From: Candidatus Sumerlaeota bacterium
GTDB lineage: Bacteria > Sumerlaeota > Sumerlaeia > JADFCT01
Direction of reading: 5' to 3'
DNA: 5,598 nucleotides
Assembly (NCBI GenBank): GCA_026398575.1
Contig: JAPLSP010000122.1
Coordinates: 1 to 5,598, forward strand
Shown: one piece after another, positions 1-5,598 of the stretch
Numbering within the stretch: the first letter of the stretch is position 1
Layout of the letters: each line of letters opens with the position of its first letter
Notes under the pieces: model-generated
The model's database searches: none
What the model saw: the letters and a program-made list of their open reading frames with translations, nothing else
Told to the model about the DNA's origin: nothing
Translations under genes and position numbers: made by a program

Positions 1-154
1 CAATGGCCTTGGCGCTAAAAAGAAGGCGGCAAGCCACCTTACTCCAAAAGCTGGCGCCGTTTCCAACTGCATTGTTTTCATCCCTTGGGCAAAAATGCGT
101 GATCGTAATTCTGAATCAGAGCACCAGGCTAAAAAGCTCCAAAGGGGCCATATC
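1..154. other. 5' leader upstream of the LamG/beta-helix gene
   Basis: No credible gene is seen here. An ATG at 95 is in frame with the gene starting at 155, but it has no Shine-Dalgarno sequence and would bury the signal peptide behind 20 charged residues. The segment holds an imperfect hairpin at 23-40 (AAGG-c-GGC / GCC-a-CCTT). Around it are shorter complementary pairs: GGCGC at 11-15 with GCGCC at 54-58, and CAATG at 1-5 with CATTG at 70-74. These could belong to a transcribed leader, an operator or the tail of an upstream unit. No known riboswitch consensus is recognised and no convincing promoter is visible. Confidence 0.35.
142..147 (+). promoter_or_regulatory. Ribosome binding site deciding the start at 155
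   Basis: The purine-rich AAGGGG lies seven bases before the ATG at 155. The alternative in-frame ATG at 95 is preceded by TTGGGCAAAA, with no comparable site. Together with the signal peptide beginning right after 155, this fixes the start. Confidence 0.6.
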
Positions 155-1429
155 ATGAGCAGAAGCAGGATTCACATCATCGCGTGCGCGCTGGCGATCA
201 TCATTGTTAAAGCGCAGACCGCCGCAGCTGCAACCGCAGCCGAGCAGGATTTGCTGCTGCGCTGGCCGGCGCACGAAGGAAACGGCGCGCGGGTGCAGGA
301 TGCCTCCGGCGGCGGCTTGGACGGCCTTTCCGCCGCCGGCTGGACTGGCGAGGGCGGCGTCAAGGCGCTCTTCTTCGACGGGCAGCCCAAAGCCGTCGTC
401 CGCGTTCAAGTTCCCGAAGGCAAAGCGCTGGGCGCTGGCGACTGGACCTTCATGGCGTGGCTGCGGCCCGAGGTTTTGGGATTTCCTGGAAAACAGGATC
501 AGCGGCGAATATTCAACTATGGCAAGTACCCCGACGCCTCCATTAACCTGGATGTGACTGGACAAGGCGCTTTGAGCTGGTATTGCGTCTATAAGCAAGC
601 CGATGGCAAGAGCGTCTCGGCGGGCGGCAGTTCGTCGCCGCGCATCAAGCCCAAAACCTGGCTCCATGCCGCGCTCGTTATGGATCGCCGCAACGGACGC
701 ATGACCGCCTATCTCAACGGACGCGAATCGGGACAGAGCAATCTGCCCCAGGGATGGGCCGGGAATTTCAACCTGGGCAATGAACTCACCATCGGCTCGG
801 CGTGGCAGAATTTCCATGGCGCGATGGCCGACGTGGCGCTGTGGCGGCGCGCGCTCAATGAAGTCGAGGTCAAAACCGCATTTGGCGCGCAGTGCGGCGC
901 ATACAGCGTCAAACTGGGCGATGGCCTGAGCGTCGAGGAGGCGCTCGGGGATTTGTCAGAAGAGGGCAGCAACGCGATGGCGCAGAAGAAGACGCAAGAG
1001 GCGCGCGCCGCGTTTGAAAAGATGCTGGCGACTTCTGGAGCGCCGCCGGCCTGGGCGGCCTGGGCCGAGTTGCGCATCGCTCAGTCGCTCCGTCTTGATG
1101 GCGACGAATCCGCGGCAAAGGAAGTTTACAAACGCATTCAGAGCCGGCAATCGTATCTGCCCCACCATCGCCAGGAGGCCGCCGAGCTGATAGAAGAGAT
1201 GGAGCGAACGGCTAAGGGGCTTCCGGCGCGTGATGTCGCGGCCTCGCGCACGGCGCTGCCGGAGATCGCGCGGTTTGCTGCGGAAATTTGGGTGGCGCCG
1301 GATGGGGATGATGCCAATCCGGGGGTGGCGGCGAGGCCGGTGGCCACGCTTGCGCGGGCGCGCGATCTGGCGCGACACGCCGGCAGGGATGCCGGCGCTC
1401 CCAGTGGGTTCGGTCGCTGTCATTCTTAA
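155..1429 (+). CDS. Secreted LamG-domain protein, 5' part of a frameshifted LamG/beta-helix gene
   Basis: The first 424 residues belong to a larger exported protein. Residues 1-28 look like a Sec signal peptide: basic start MSRSR, hydrophobic core IHIIACALAIIIV, then an Ala-rich cleavage zone (QTAAAATAA). Residues about 32-245 form a LamG/concanavalin-like jelly roll (Laminin_G_3 type). Its markers are a DASGGGLDG loop near 49, ALFFDG near 71, DWTFMAWLRP near 96, TWLHAALVMD near 168, MTAYLNG near 183 and FHGAMADVALWRRAL near 220. Such domains usually bind carbohydrate. Residues about 265-352 are Ala/Glu-rich helices resembling one or two TPR units. Residues 378-408 (IWVAPDGDDANPG, then ATLARARD) are the classic opening of a secreted beta-helix domain. 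The frame then breaks and runs into a short unrelated tail (FGRCHS) and TAA. The rest of the domain continues in another frame, so this is not a natural C-terminus. Confidence 0.85.
   Translation: MSRSRIHIIACALAIIIVKAQTAAAATAAEQDLLLRWPAHEGNGARVQDASGGGLDGLSAAGWTGEGGVKALFFDGQPKAVVRVQVPEGKALGAGDWTFMAWLRPEVLGFPGKQDQRRIFNYGKYPDASINLDVTGQGALSWYCVYKQADGKSVSAGGSSSPRIKPKTWLHAALVMDRRNGRMTAYLNGRESGQSNLPQGWAGNFNLGNELTIGSAWQNFHGAMADVALWRRALNEVEVKTAFGAQCGAYSVKLGDGLSVEEALGDLSEEGSNAMAQKKTQEARAAFEKMLATSGAPPAWAAWAELRIAQSLRLDGDESAAKEVYKRIQSRQSYLPHHRQEAAELIEEMERTAKGLPARDVAASRTALPEIARFAAEIWVAPDGDDANPGVAARPVATLARARDLARHAGRDAGAPSGFGRCHS
1374..1408. repeat. Short GC-rich palindromic repeat at the frameshift
   Basis: The core GCCGGC-AGGGAT-GCCGGC spans 1379-1396. 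The two arms are identical and each is self-complementary, so they form both a direct and an inverted repeat. GCTCCCAGTGGG follows at 1397-1408, itself holding the short dyad CCCAGTGGG. In two frames it reads AGRDAGAP and PAGMPALP; in the opposite strand it reads SAGIPAG and ERRHPCRR. From memory, such peptides recur in unrelated proteins of PVC-type genomes, as expected of a dispersed repeat read through by gene callers. Only this copy is present in the window, so its dispersed nature is recalled, not shown here. Confidence 0.5.
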
Positions 1430-3293
1430 GAGTGGGGAATATCGCATGAGCAGCGGGCTGACGCTGGGGGCGGAGGATTCGGGAAGAGCGGGCGCGCCGG
1501 TTGTGTGGAAGGCGGCTGAGAAGGGTAATGCGGTTCTCTATGGCGGCATGCGGTTGAAAGGATTCGCTCCCGTTCGCGATACGGCGGTCATGGCTCGTCT
1601 GGCGCCGGAGGCGCGCGACAAGGTGATGGTCTGCGACCTCAAGGCGCAAGGACTCGTTGACTACGGAAAGCTGGCCGTGCGCGGCTTCGCCCAGCCGCCT
1701 GCCCCGCCGACGGTCGAACTGTATGTTGATGGCGAACCGCAAACGCTCGCCCGCTGGCCCAACGATGGCTTTGTGAAGGCCGGCAAGCTCATCGAACCCG
1801 GCGACAAAACAAAAAACGCGCCGTCGGTCTTCGAGTACCTGGACGACCGCCACGCCCGATGGGTGGCGGCAGAGGACGTCTGGCTTTTCGGCTATTGGCA
1901 TTACCTCTGGGCCGATGCCACGCTCAAGATCGGGAAGATTGATACATCATCCAAGCGCATCATCTCCGCGGCGCCGTATTGGTACGGCAATCAGGGCATG
2001 AACGCCGTACAGGGGATCAAATACTACGCATTCAATCTGCTGGAGGAACTCGACCGCCCCGGCGAATGGTATCTCGACCGCGGGAAAGGCCTGCTCTATC
2101 TCTGGCCGACCGGCGATCCGCAGCGGCAAACCATCGAGATCGGCCTGCTGGCGTCGCCGTTCCTGACGGCGGCCAACGTCTCGCACATCAGAATGGAAGG
2201 GATTGTCTTCGATCTGGGGCGCCTGGACGGGATCCGGATCACCGACGGCGACAGCATCCAACTGGCCGGCTGCGTCGTGCGCCGCGTGGCGGGAACGGGC
2301 GTGGCGATCTCCGGCGGCGTCCGGCATACGCTGCTCGGATGTGACATCCATCACATCGGCCGGGCCGCGACCACGCTGAAAGGCGGGAACCGGACCACGC
2401 TGGAGCGGGCGGATTTCCTCATCGAAAACTGCCACCTGCATCACTTCGGCCGCATTGACCGCACCTACACGCCGGCGATACAGGCCGAAGGCGCCGGCAT
2501 GCGCTTCGCCCACAATCTCATGAACGAATGCCCCAGTTCGGCCATCCGCGCCGATGGCAACGACATGCTCTTCGAGTACAACGAGACCCATAGCGTCGTG
2601 CGCGAATCCGACGACCAGGGCGGGATGGAAACCTTCGGCAATCCCTCGTTCCGCGGCATGGTCTTCCGCTACAATCGCTATGAGAACATTGGCGCCGCAG
2701 GCGCCATGGTTCACGGGCAGGCGGCCATCCGTTTCGACGACGCCATCAGCGGCATGTTGGTTTATGGCAACATCTTCATCCGCTCGGCCAACGGCAATTT
2801 CGGCGCGATTCAGATCAACAGCGGGCGCGACAACGTCATGGACAACAATATTTTCGTGGACTGCAAACAGGGCATCAGCGGCGGATGGAACAAGGGCAAC
2901 AAGGTGTGGTCGGATGCCGAGCGCGGCGTTCGCCCTGATATCATCCGCAGCAGTCTTTATCTCCAGCGATATCCCGAAATGGCGCGCATGCTCGACGGCA
3001 ATGGCCGCAACTTCGCCTGGCGGATGGCTTTGATAGACTGCGGAACGCCCATCACCCGGAAAGGCGGCTTTGAAACGCTTGCCCTGCGCAGCTGGACGTC
3101 CAAAGATCCCGGCATCGCCGCGCTCGCCGTGAATCAATGGAATCTTGCCGCCGACAGCGAACTGGCTTTGCGCCTGGGCCTCAGGCCGATCCCTGTCGCC
3201 GAGATCGGTCTCTATCCCGACCGCACGCGTGCCAGCTGGCCCGTGGCCGTCACGCCGGCCGCAGTGCCCGATTGGCGCCCGCCGGCGAAATAA
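1398..3293 (+). CDS. Right-handed parallel beta-helix domain, 3' part of the frameshifted gene (possible GH141-like glycosidase)
   Basis: The frame carries beta-helix family sequence from LPVGSVAVILKSGEY (about 1398) to the stop. It has no good start of its own; the first ATG after the upstream stop is at 1446, lacks a clear ribosome binding site and would drop the first strand. Successive elements are LTLGAEDSG; VELYVDGEPQTLARWPNDG (about 1713-1769); EDVWLFGYWHYLWAD (about 1875-1919); LLEELDRPGEWYLDRGKGLL (about 2037-2096), a subdomain typical of these secreted proteins; and short beta-helix rungs (about 2170-2865) with repeated IENC.LHH and FRYNRYENIG turns. The C-terminus (DPGIA..., LGLRPIPVAEIGLY, RASWP) is the usual closing region, so the 3' end is complete. 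Secreted beta-helix proteins of this build include GH141 glycosidases and polysaccharide lyases. The acidic ESDDQGG motif (about 2604-2624) on a late rung is a plausible active-site element. The enzyme class is inference; the fold is well supported. Confidence 0.85.
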   Translation, partial: LPVGSVAVILKSGEYRMSSGLTLGAEDSGRAGAPVVWKAAEKGNAVLYGGMRLKGFAPVRDTAVMARLAPEARDKVMVCDLKAQGLVDYGKLAVRGFAQPPAPPTVELYVDGEPQTLARWPNDGFVKAGKLIEPGDKTKNAPSVFEYLDDRHARWVAAEDVWLFGYWHYLWADATLKIGKIDTSSKRIISAAPYWYGNQGMNAVQGIKYYAFNLLEELDRPGEWYLDRGKGLLYLWPTGDPQRQTIEIGLLASPFLTAANVSHIRMEGIVFDLGRLDGIRITDGDSIQLAGCVVRRVAGTGVAISGGVRHTLLGCDIHHIGRAATTLKGGNRTTLERADFLIENCHLHHFGRIDRTYTPAIQAEGAGMRFAHNLMNECPSSAIRADGNDMLFEYNETHSVVRESDDQGGMETFGNPSFRGMVFRYNRYENIGAAGAMVHGQAAIRFDDAISGMLVYGNIFIRSANGNFGAIQINSGRDNVMDNNIFVDCKQGISGGWNKGNKVWSDAERGVRPDIIRSSLYLQRYPEMARMLDGNGRNFAWRMALIDCGTPITRKGGFETLALRSWTSKDPGIAALAVNQWNLAADSELALRLGLRPIPVAEIGLYPDRTRASWPVAVTPAAVPDWRPPAK

Positions 3294-3324
3294 ATCCCCT
3301 ACCGTGAAGCGTTCCGGTTGAAAC

Positions 3325-3330
3325 GAAGGA
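3325..3330 (+). promoter_or_regulatory. Ribosome binding site of the MFS gene
   Basis: GAAGGA lies nine bases before the ATG at 3340. The gap to the preceding stop is 46 bases, with no hairpin-plus-T-run terminator and no obvious promoter in it. This suggests the transporter is co-transcribed with the beta-helix gene. Confidence 0.55.
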
Positions 3331-3339
3331 AATCCAAAT

Positions 3340-4617
3340 ATGAGCGCAACAGTTCCGCACAAAAATTATAAATGGGAATTGCTGGCGTTGTTATGTTGCG
3401 CCTACTTTTTTCATCAAGGCGACCGGGCCATCTTCGGCGTGGTGCTGACGAAGATTCAAACCGACCTGCAGCTGACCGACCGCGAACTTGGATTCGTGGG
3501 TTCCGCTTTGTTCCTCACGCTGGCATTGATGATGCCCGTGGCGGGTTGCCTCGGGGACGTGTGGAACAAAAAGCGCATCATCATCGGCAGCTTGATTTTT
3601 TGGAGCGCGGCCACGATGTGCACGGGATTGTCCGGCGGGCTGATCGCCTTGATCGCGTTCCGCAGCGTGGCTACGGCAGGCGGCGAGTCTTTTTACGCTC
3701 CAGCCGCCTATCCTTTGATGGCCGCATACCATACCCGCACGCGCGCGTTCGCTCTGTCCATCCATCAGGCCGCCCTCTATATCAGCGTCATGGCGAGCGG
3801 TTTCCTGGGCGGATACATCGCGGAGCTGTGGGGTTGGCGCTCCGCGTTTTTCATTTTTGGAGCGGGCGGCATTGTGCTGGGCCTGATTCTGGTCTGGCGG
3901 CTGTGCGACACGGCGGCGCCCGCAAGCGCGGCGGCCACAGGCGCGGCAGGCGCCAGTCCGGCGACGAAGGATTCGGTCTGGCAATCCTTGAGTATGGTTT
4001 TTCGTTCGCCCACGGCCATCCTTTTGACGATGGGATTTACCGCGATCGTTTTTGTGAACAACGCCTATCTCGTCTGGGCGCCGGCGTTTCTCCAGGAGAG
4101 ATTTGGCCTCTCACTGACGCAAGCCGGTGGCTATGCCATGTTCTATCACCACGTGGCGGCATTGGCAGGGATCCTCGTCGGCGGGTGGATTTCCGACCGC
4201 ATGGCAATCAAGCAGCCCGTGTTCCGCCCTAAAATGATGTGCGGAGCGATGCTTCTGGGCGCGCCGGTTATTTTCCTCATGGGCTGCGGGCGCCAGCTGG
4301 AGTTGGTTTGCGCGGCGATGGCGGGATTCGGCCTGTTCCGGGGGCTGTATGAAGCCAACACCCACGCGGCGCTGTTTGAGGTGATTGCGCCGCGCCATCG
4401 CGCCTCGGCGATAGGGATCACGGTAATGCTGGCGTTCCTGGCCGGCTCGCTTTCGCCCTTGTTTCTCGGCCATTTGCGGCAGACATTCCCCGCCGGCCAA
4501 GGATTGGGTTATGGATTTTGCGCCCTATCCGGCGCCTACGTGCTGGGCGGGCTGGCGGTCATGGCGGCGGTGATTTTCACCTTTAACCGCGACCGATGCC
4601 GGGAGGAGGCCGCGTAA
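3340..4617 (+). CDS. Major facilitator superfamily transporter
   Basis: A complete 425-residue inner-membrane secondary transporter with about 12 hydrophobic segments, the usual length for the family. Helix 1 (about 13-35) carries the DR pair at 29-30 common in solute:proton symporters of the organic anion and Spinster-like groups. The loop between helices 2 and 3 holds the hallmark motif A, G69-CLGDVWNKKR, with conserved Gly, Asp73 and Lys/Arg. A degenerate copy, GGWISDRM (281-288), sits at the equivalent place in the second half. Residues about 189-211 form a flexible Ala-rich loop between the two six-helix halves. Helices 7-12 span about 226-414, and the protein ends in a short charged tail. 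Its position just behind the secreted beta-helix gene suggests uptake of a sugar, sugar acid or glycoside released outside the cytoplasm. The substrate cannot be read from sequence. No frameshift or truncation is seen. Confidence 0.9.
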   Translation: MSATVPHKNYKWELLALLCCAYFFHQGDRAIFGVVLTKIQTDLQLTDRELGFVGSALFLTLALMMPVAGCLGDVWNKKRIIIGSLIFWSAATMCTGLSGGLIALIAFRSVATAGGESFYAPAAYPLMAAYHTRTRAFALSIHQAALYISVMASGFLGGYIAELWGWRSAFFIFGAGGIVLGLILVWRLCDTAAPASAAATGAAGASPATKDSVWQSLSMVFRSPTAILLTMGFTAIVFVNNAYLVWAPAFLQERFGLSLTQAGGYAMFYHHVAALAGILVGGWISDRMAIKQPVFRPKMMCGAMLLGAPVIFLMGCGRQLELVCAAMAGFGLFRGLYEANTHAALFEVIAPRHRASAIGITVMLAFLAGSLSPLFLGHLRQTFPAGQGLGYGFCALSGAYVLGGLAVMAAVIFTFNRDRCREEAA

Positions 4618-4693
4618 GCATCCCCTCAGAATCCTCCACAAACTCCGTTATGAAGAAATGCTCGCCGAAATAGAAAATGATCTGCTGTTTTAT
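4618..4693. other. Intergenic gap between convergent genes
   Basis: This 76-base gap separates the 3' ends of the transporter and the pseudopilin. The only dyad is weak: GCTG...CAGC with a seven-base T/A-rich loop around 4684-4698, overlapping the pseudopilin stop. It has no following T-run on either strand, so no intrinsic terminator can be called. Confidence 0.4.
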
Positions 4694-5389
4694 TCAGCGC
4701 GCACTAGCCTGCCAGCGCAGAATGTCGCCGTTCGAGACAGTCCCATTCGATGGATCGTAGGCCCAGGCGACATACTTGCCCTGCGGATCAGTCGTGGCGC
4801 TGGCATAGCTGCCCAATCCCCAATTCGCGACGATCCCGCGCGGATCGGGACCTTTCACATAGTCCGGCCCATAGGATACCAGCAGCCATTGAGACCAGTG
4901 AAGCGTCGTCGGAGTGGCGGTATAAAAATTGCCATCCCAGCGCTGAGTCATATAGATGTTCATATAATTCAGCGTGGCGGCGACAGTGCCTGCCTGGACA
5001 TCATAAACGATGTTGAAGTCTTTTTCCCGGCAAAAGGGATCGAAGATGCGGCTGTTGGTGATATAAGCCACCGGCGTCGTCAGTCCCCAGGCGAGGACGA
5101 TGCCGGCGCGATCAAACTGGCAATTGCCGCCGTAGGCAATGCCGCCATGCGTTTGGCCGCGAACCGCCAGGTATCCGGCAAGGTGGGGATAGGCATTATA
5201 GTCCACGTAGTAGGCCTCGAGCGCCGTGGCGATGGACCGCATATCGGCCATGCACCTCGCGACTTTGGACCGCGTCTGCGCCTCGAGGAAGTTGGGGATG
5301 GCGATCAAGGCCAGAATGGCGATGATCGCGATGACAATGAGCAGCTCGATGAGCGTGAAACCATACCGCGCGCGCGAGATTCGCTTCAT
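4694..5389 (-). CDS. Prepilin-type pseudopilin (type II secretion GspG-like N-terminus)
   Basis: A 231-residue protein with a textbook type IV prepilin leader. A short basic peptide MKRISRARYG is cleaved after Gly10 by prepilin peptidase. Mature Phe1 (the residue that becomes N-methylated) and Glu5 follow in FTLIELLIVIAIIAILALIA, the helix that anchors in the inner membrane and packs in the pilus core. NFLEAQTRSKVARCMADMRS and ALEAYYVDYNAYP (to about residue 68) match the GspG/PulG-like stalk. The rest is a soluble C-terminal domain of about 160 residues with Cys46, Cys90 and Cys120, SYGPDYVKGPDP near 172 and YDPSNGTVSNGDILRW near 211. That tail recurs, as I recall, in the many solitary pseudopilins of Lentisphaerae-like and related bacteria. 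The start at 5389 is fixed by the leader motif and by AAGGAG eight bases upstream. The frame stays open upstream to a TTG at 5554, but that stretch has no pilin character. No other secretion genes are in view, so its partner apparatus is unknown. Confidence 0.92.
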   Translation of the reverse strand: MKRISRARYGFTLIELLIVIAIIAILALIAIPNFLEAQTRSKVARCMADMRSIATALEAYYVDYNAYPHLAGYLAVRGQTHGGIAYGGNCQFDRAGIVLAWGLTTPVAYITNSRIFDPFCREKDFNIVYDVQAGTVAATLNYMNIYMTQRWDGNFYTATPTTLHWSQWLLVSYGPDYVKGPDPRGIVANWGLGSYASATTDPQGKYVAWAYDPSNGTVSNGDILRWQASAR

Positions 5390-5397
5390 GAGAAGGA

Positions 5398-5403
5398 CTC
5401 CTT
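5398..5403 (-). promoter_or_regulatory. Ribosome binding site of the pseudopilin
   Basis: On the minus strand AAGGAG stands eight bases before the ATG at 5389. It supports this start over the longer open frame reaching to 5554, which would add 55 residues ahead of the prepilin leader. Confidence 0.75.
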
Positions 5404-5444
5404 GTAAGGTAAATGAAATAATATATTCAACCATCTTTTTCAAA

Positions 5445-5474
5445 ATAATAAACCTTATTGATTGGCTTATGCAA
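5445..5474 (-). promoter_or_regulatory. Candidate sigma-70-type promoter of the pseudopilin
   Basis: Reading the minus strand, TTGCAT (5474-5469) is followed after 18 bases by TATTAT (5450-5445), which matches five of six -10 positions; the -35 matches three. The block lies in the most AT-rich part of the window (about 5404-5480) and would give a leader of roughly 50 bases before the start at 5389. In AT-rich DNA such matches arise easily, so this is a candidate only. Confidence 0.4.
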
Positions 5475-5598
5475 TTGTTATTTGCGCGACCACGGGCACG
5501 CCCTGATCTTTCATCAATCTGGTTGCCCAATAGCATTTTGCGAATCAGATGCAAACCTTTGCCTGATATTAAGCAATCACCCAGCCGTGGCGCCGTAT
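5475..5598. other. Non-coding region at the right edge
   Basis: Beyond the candidate promoter I see no gene. Besides the 24-base dyad listed separately, there is a small GGGC-AC-GCCC hairpin at 5494-5503. The minus-strand frame continuing from the pseudopilin is open to 5554, but its residues show no domain and precede a clear prepilin start. The window ends before any upstream gene appears. Confidence 0.4.
5544..5567. promoter_or_regulatory. 24-base imperfect inverted repeat, candidate operator
   Basis: ATCAG-at-GCAAA-cc-TTTGC-CTGAT has two five-base arms on each side, with two extra bases in one arm. A further TTTGC at 5537-5541 stands nine bases before the GCAAA arm, giving three alternating half-sites. 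It lies about 70 bases upstream of the candidate -35 of the pseudopilin. No T-run follows on either strand, so it looks more like a protein-binding site than a terminator. No regulator gene is in view. Confidence 0.35.

Larger units (their letters stand above)
155..3293 (+). pseudogene. Reconstructed full gene: secreted LamG-TPR-beta-helix protein, broken by one frameshift
   Basis: Joining the two parts gives a protein of about 1,045 residues: signal peptide, LamG domain, helical linker, then one beta-helix domain. The two halves complement each other exactly. The opening IWVAPDGDDANPG...ATLARARD is in the first frame and the matching continuation LPVGSVAVILKSGEY is in the second. From the end of ARD (1366) to the codon for LPVGS (1398) there are 31 bases, ten codons plus one base. 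Related proteins, as I recall them, have about ten residues here, so a single extra base is the simplest explanation. No slippery heptamer is seen, so programmed frameshifting is unlikely. A true mutation and a sequencing or assembly error cannot be told apart from this sequence. If real, the beta-helix part would lack a signal peptide and would not be exported. Confidence 0.75.

Noticed and set aside
72..113. Possible promoter around TTGTTT or TTGGGC and TAATTC upstream of 155
   Set aside because: Spacings are too short or the -10 matches too poor to call.
116..817. Long minus-strand open frame opposite the LamG region
   Set aside because: It is antisense to clear LamG coding sequence, Arg/Ala/Gly-rich and without a recognisable domain, as expected for GC-rich DNA. 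The same applies to the minus-strand frame at 1947-3362 opposite the beta-helix.
1230..1397. Extension of the beta-helix frame back to an ATG at 1230
   Set aside because: The residues from 1230 to about 1397 are Arg-rich and low in family similarity, while the same bases in the other frame encode the expected beta-helix opening. The extension is an out-of-frame shadow.
1400..1412. Programmed ribosomal frameshift at the junction
   Set aside because: There is no slippery heptamer or homopolymer run at the overlap and no conserved stop-site arrangement; a simple indel explains it better.
4582..4693. Minus-strand frame that continues about 36 codons beyond the pseudopilin stop
   Set aside because: It reads IKQQIIFYFGEHFF in frame after the TGA, but the pseudopilin ends at a normal family terminus and the run soon overlaps the antisense of the transporter. 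It is treated as chance.
4658..5407. Plus-strand open frame opposite the pseudopilin, beginning MLAEIENDLLFYSA
   Set aside because: The first residues look protein-like, but the rest is the antisense of a well-supported pilin gene. There is no ribosome binding site and no known domain.
52..5596. TGGCGCCGT present near both ends of the window (52-60 and 5588-5596)
   Set aside because: A nine-base GC-rich match containing the palindrome GGCGCC is readily found by chance and has no flanking similarity.

Overview
This is a GC-rich bacterial fragment with four coding segments. It carries no rRNA, tRNA, CRISPR array, transposase or recognisable defence system. The style of the genes fits a polysaccharide-degrading member of the PVC group (Lentisphaerae, Kiritimatiellota, Planctomycetes) or a phylum with a similar gene repertoire, such as Sumerlaeota or Hydrogenedentota. 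The pointers are a large secreted LamG plus beta-helix protein, a solitary type II-style pseudopilin ending in an 'SYGPD ... YDPSNGT.SNGD' tail, and a short GC palindrome that also reads as the peptide AGMPALP. This taxonomic guess rests on recall of family styles, not on a marker gene.

Layout. Bases 1-154 are a leader with some dyad symmetry. Bases 155-3293 on the plus strand are one secreted protein gene interrupted by a frameshift near 1376-1398. The 5' part (155-1429) encodes a signal peptide, a LamG/concanavalin-like domain, a TPR-like helical linker and the first strand of a beta-helix domain. The 3' part (about 1398-3293, another frame) encodes the rest of the right-handed parallel beta-helix domain to its natural end. 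A GC-rich palindromic repeat lies exactly at the junction. Forty-six bases later, 3340-4617 (plus) encodes a complete 12-helix major facilitator transporter, probably in the same operon.

A 76-base gap separates the transporter from a convergent gene on the minus strand (4694-5389), a 231-residue prepilin-type pseudopilin. It has a strong ribosome binding site, a plausible AT-rich sigma-70-type promoter and a 24-base imperfect dyad further upstream.

Reading of the locus (inference): the exported LamG/beta-helix protein binds and possibly cleaves a complex glycan, and the transporter imports a released sugar or sugar acid. The frameshift means the enzyme is a recent pseudogene, is expressed as an unexported fragment, or is intact in the cell and broken here by a one-base sequencing or assembly error. 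The pseudopilin may be part of an envelope or secretion apparatus and need not belong to the same pathway. I see no previously undescribed multi-gene system. The most notable point is the frameshift coinciding with the palindromic repeat.
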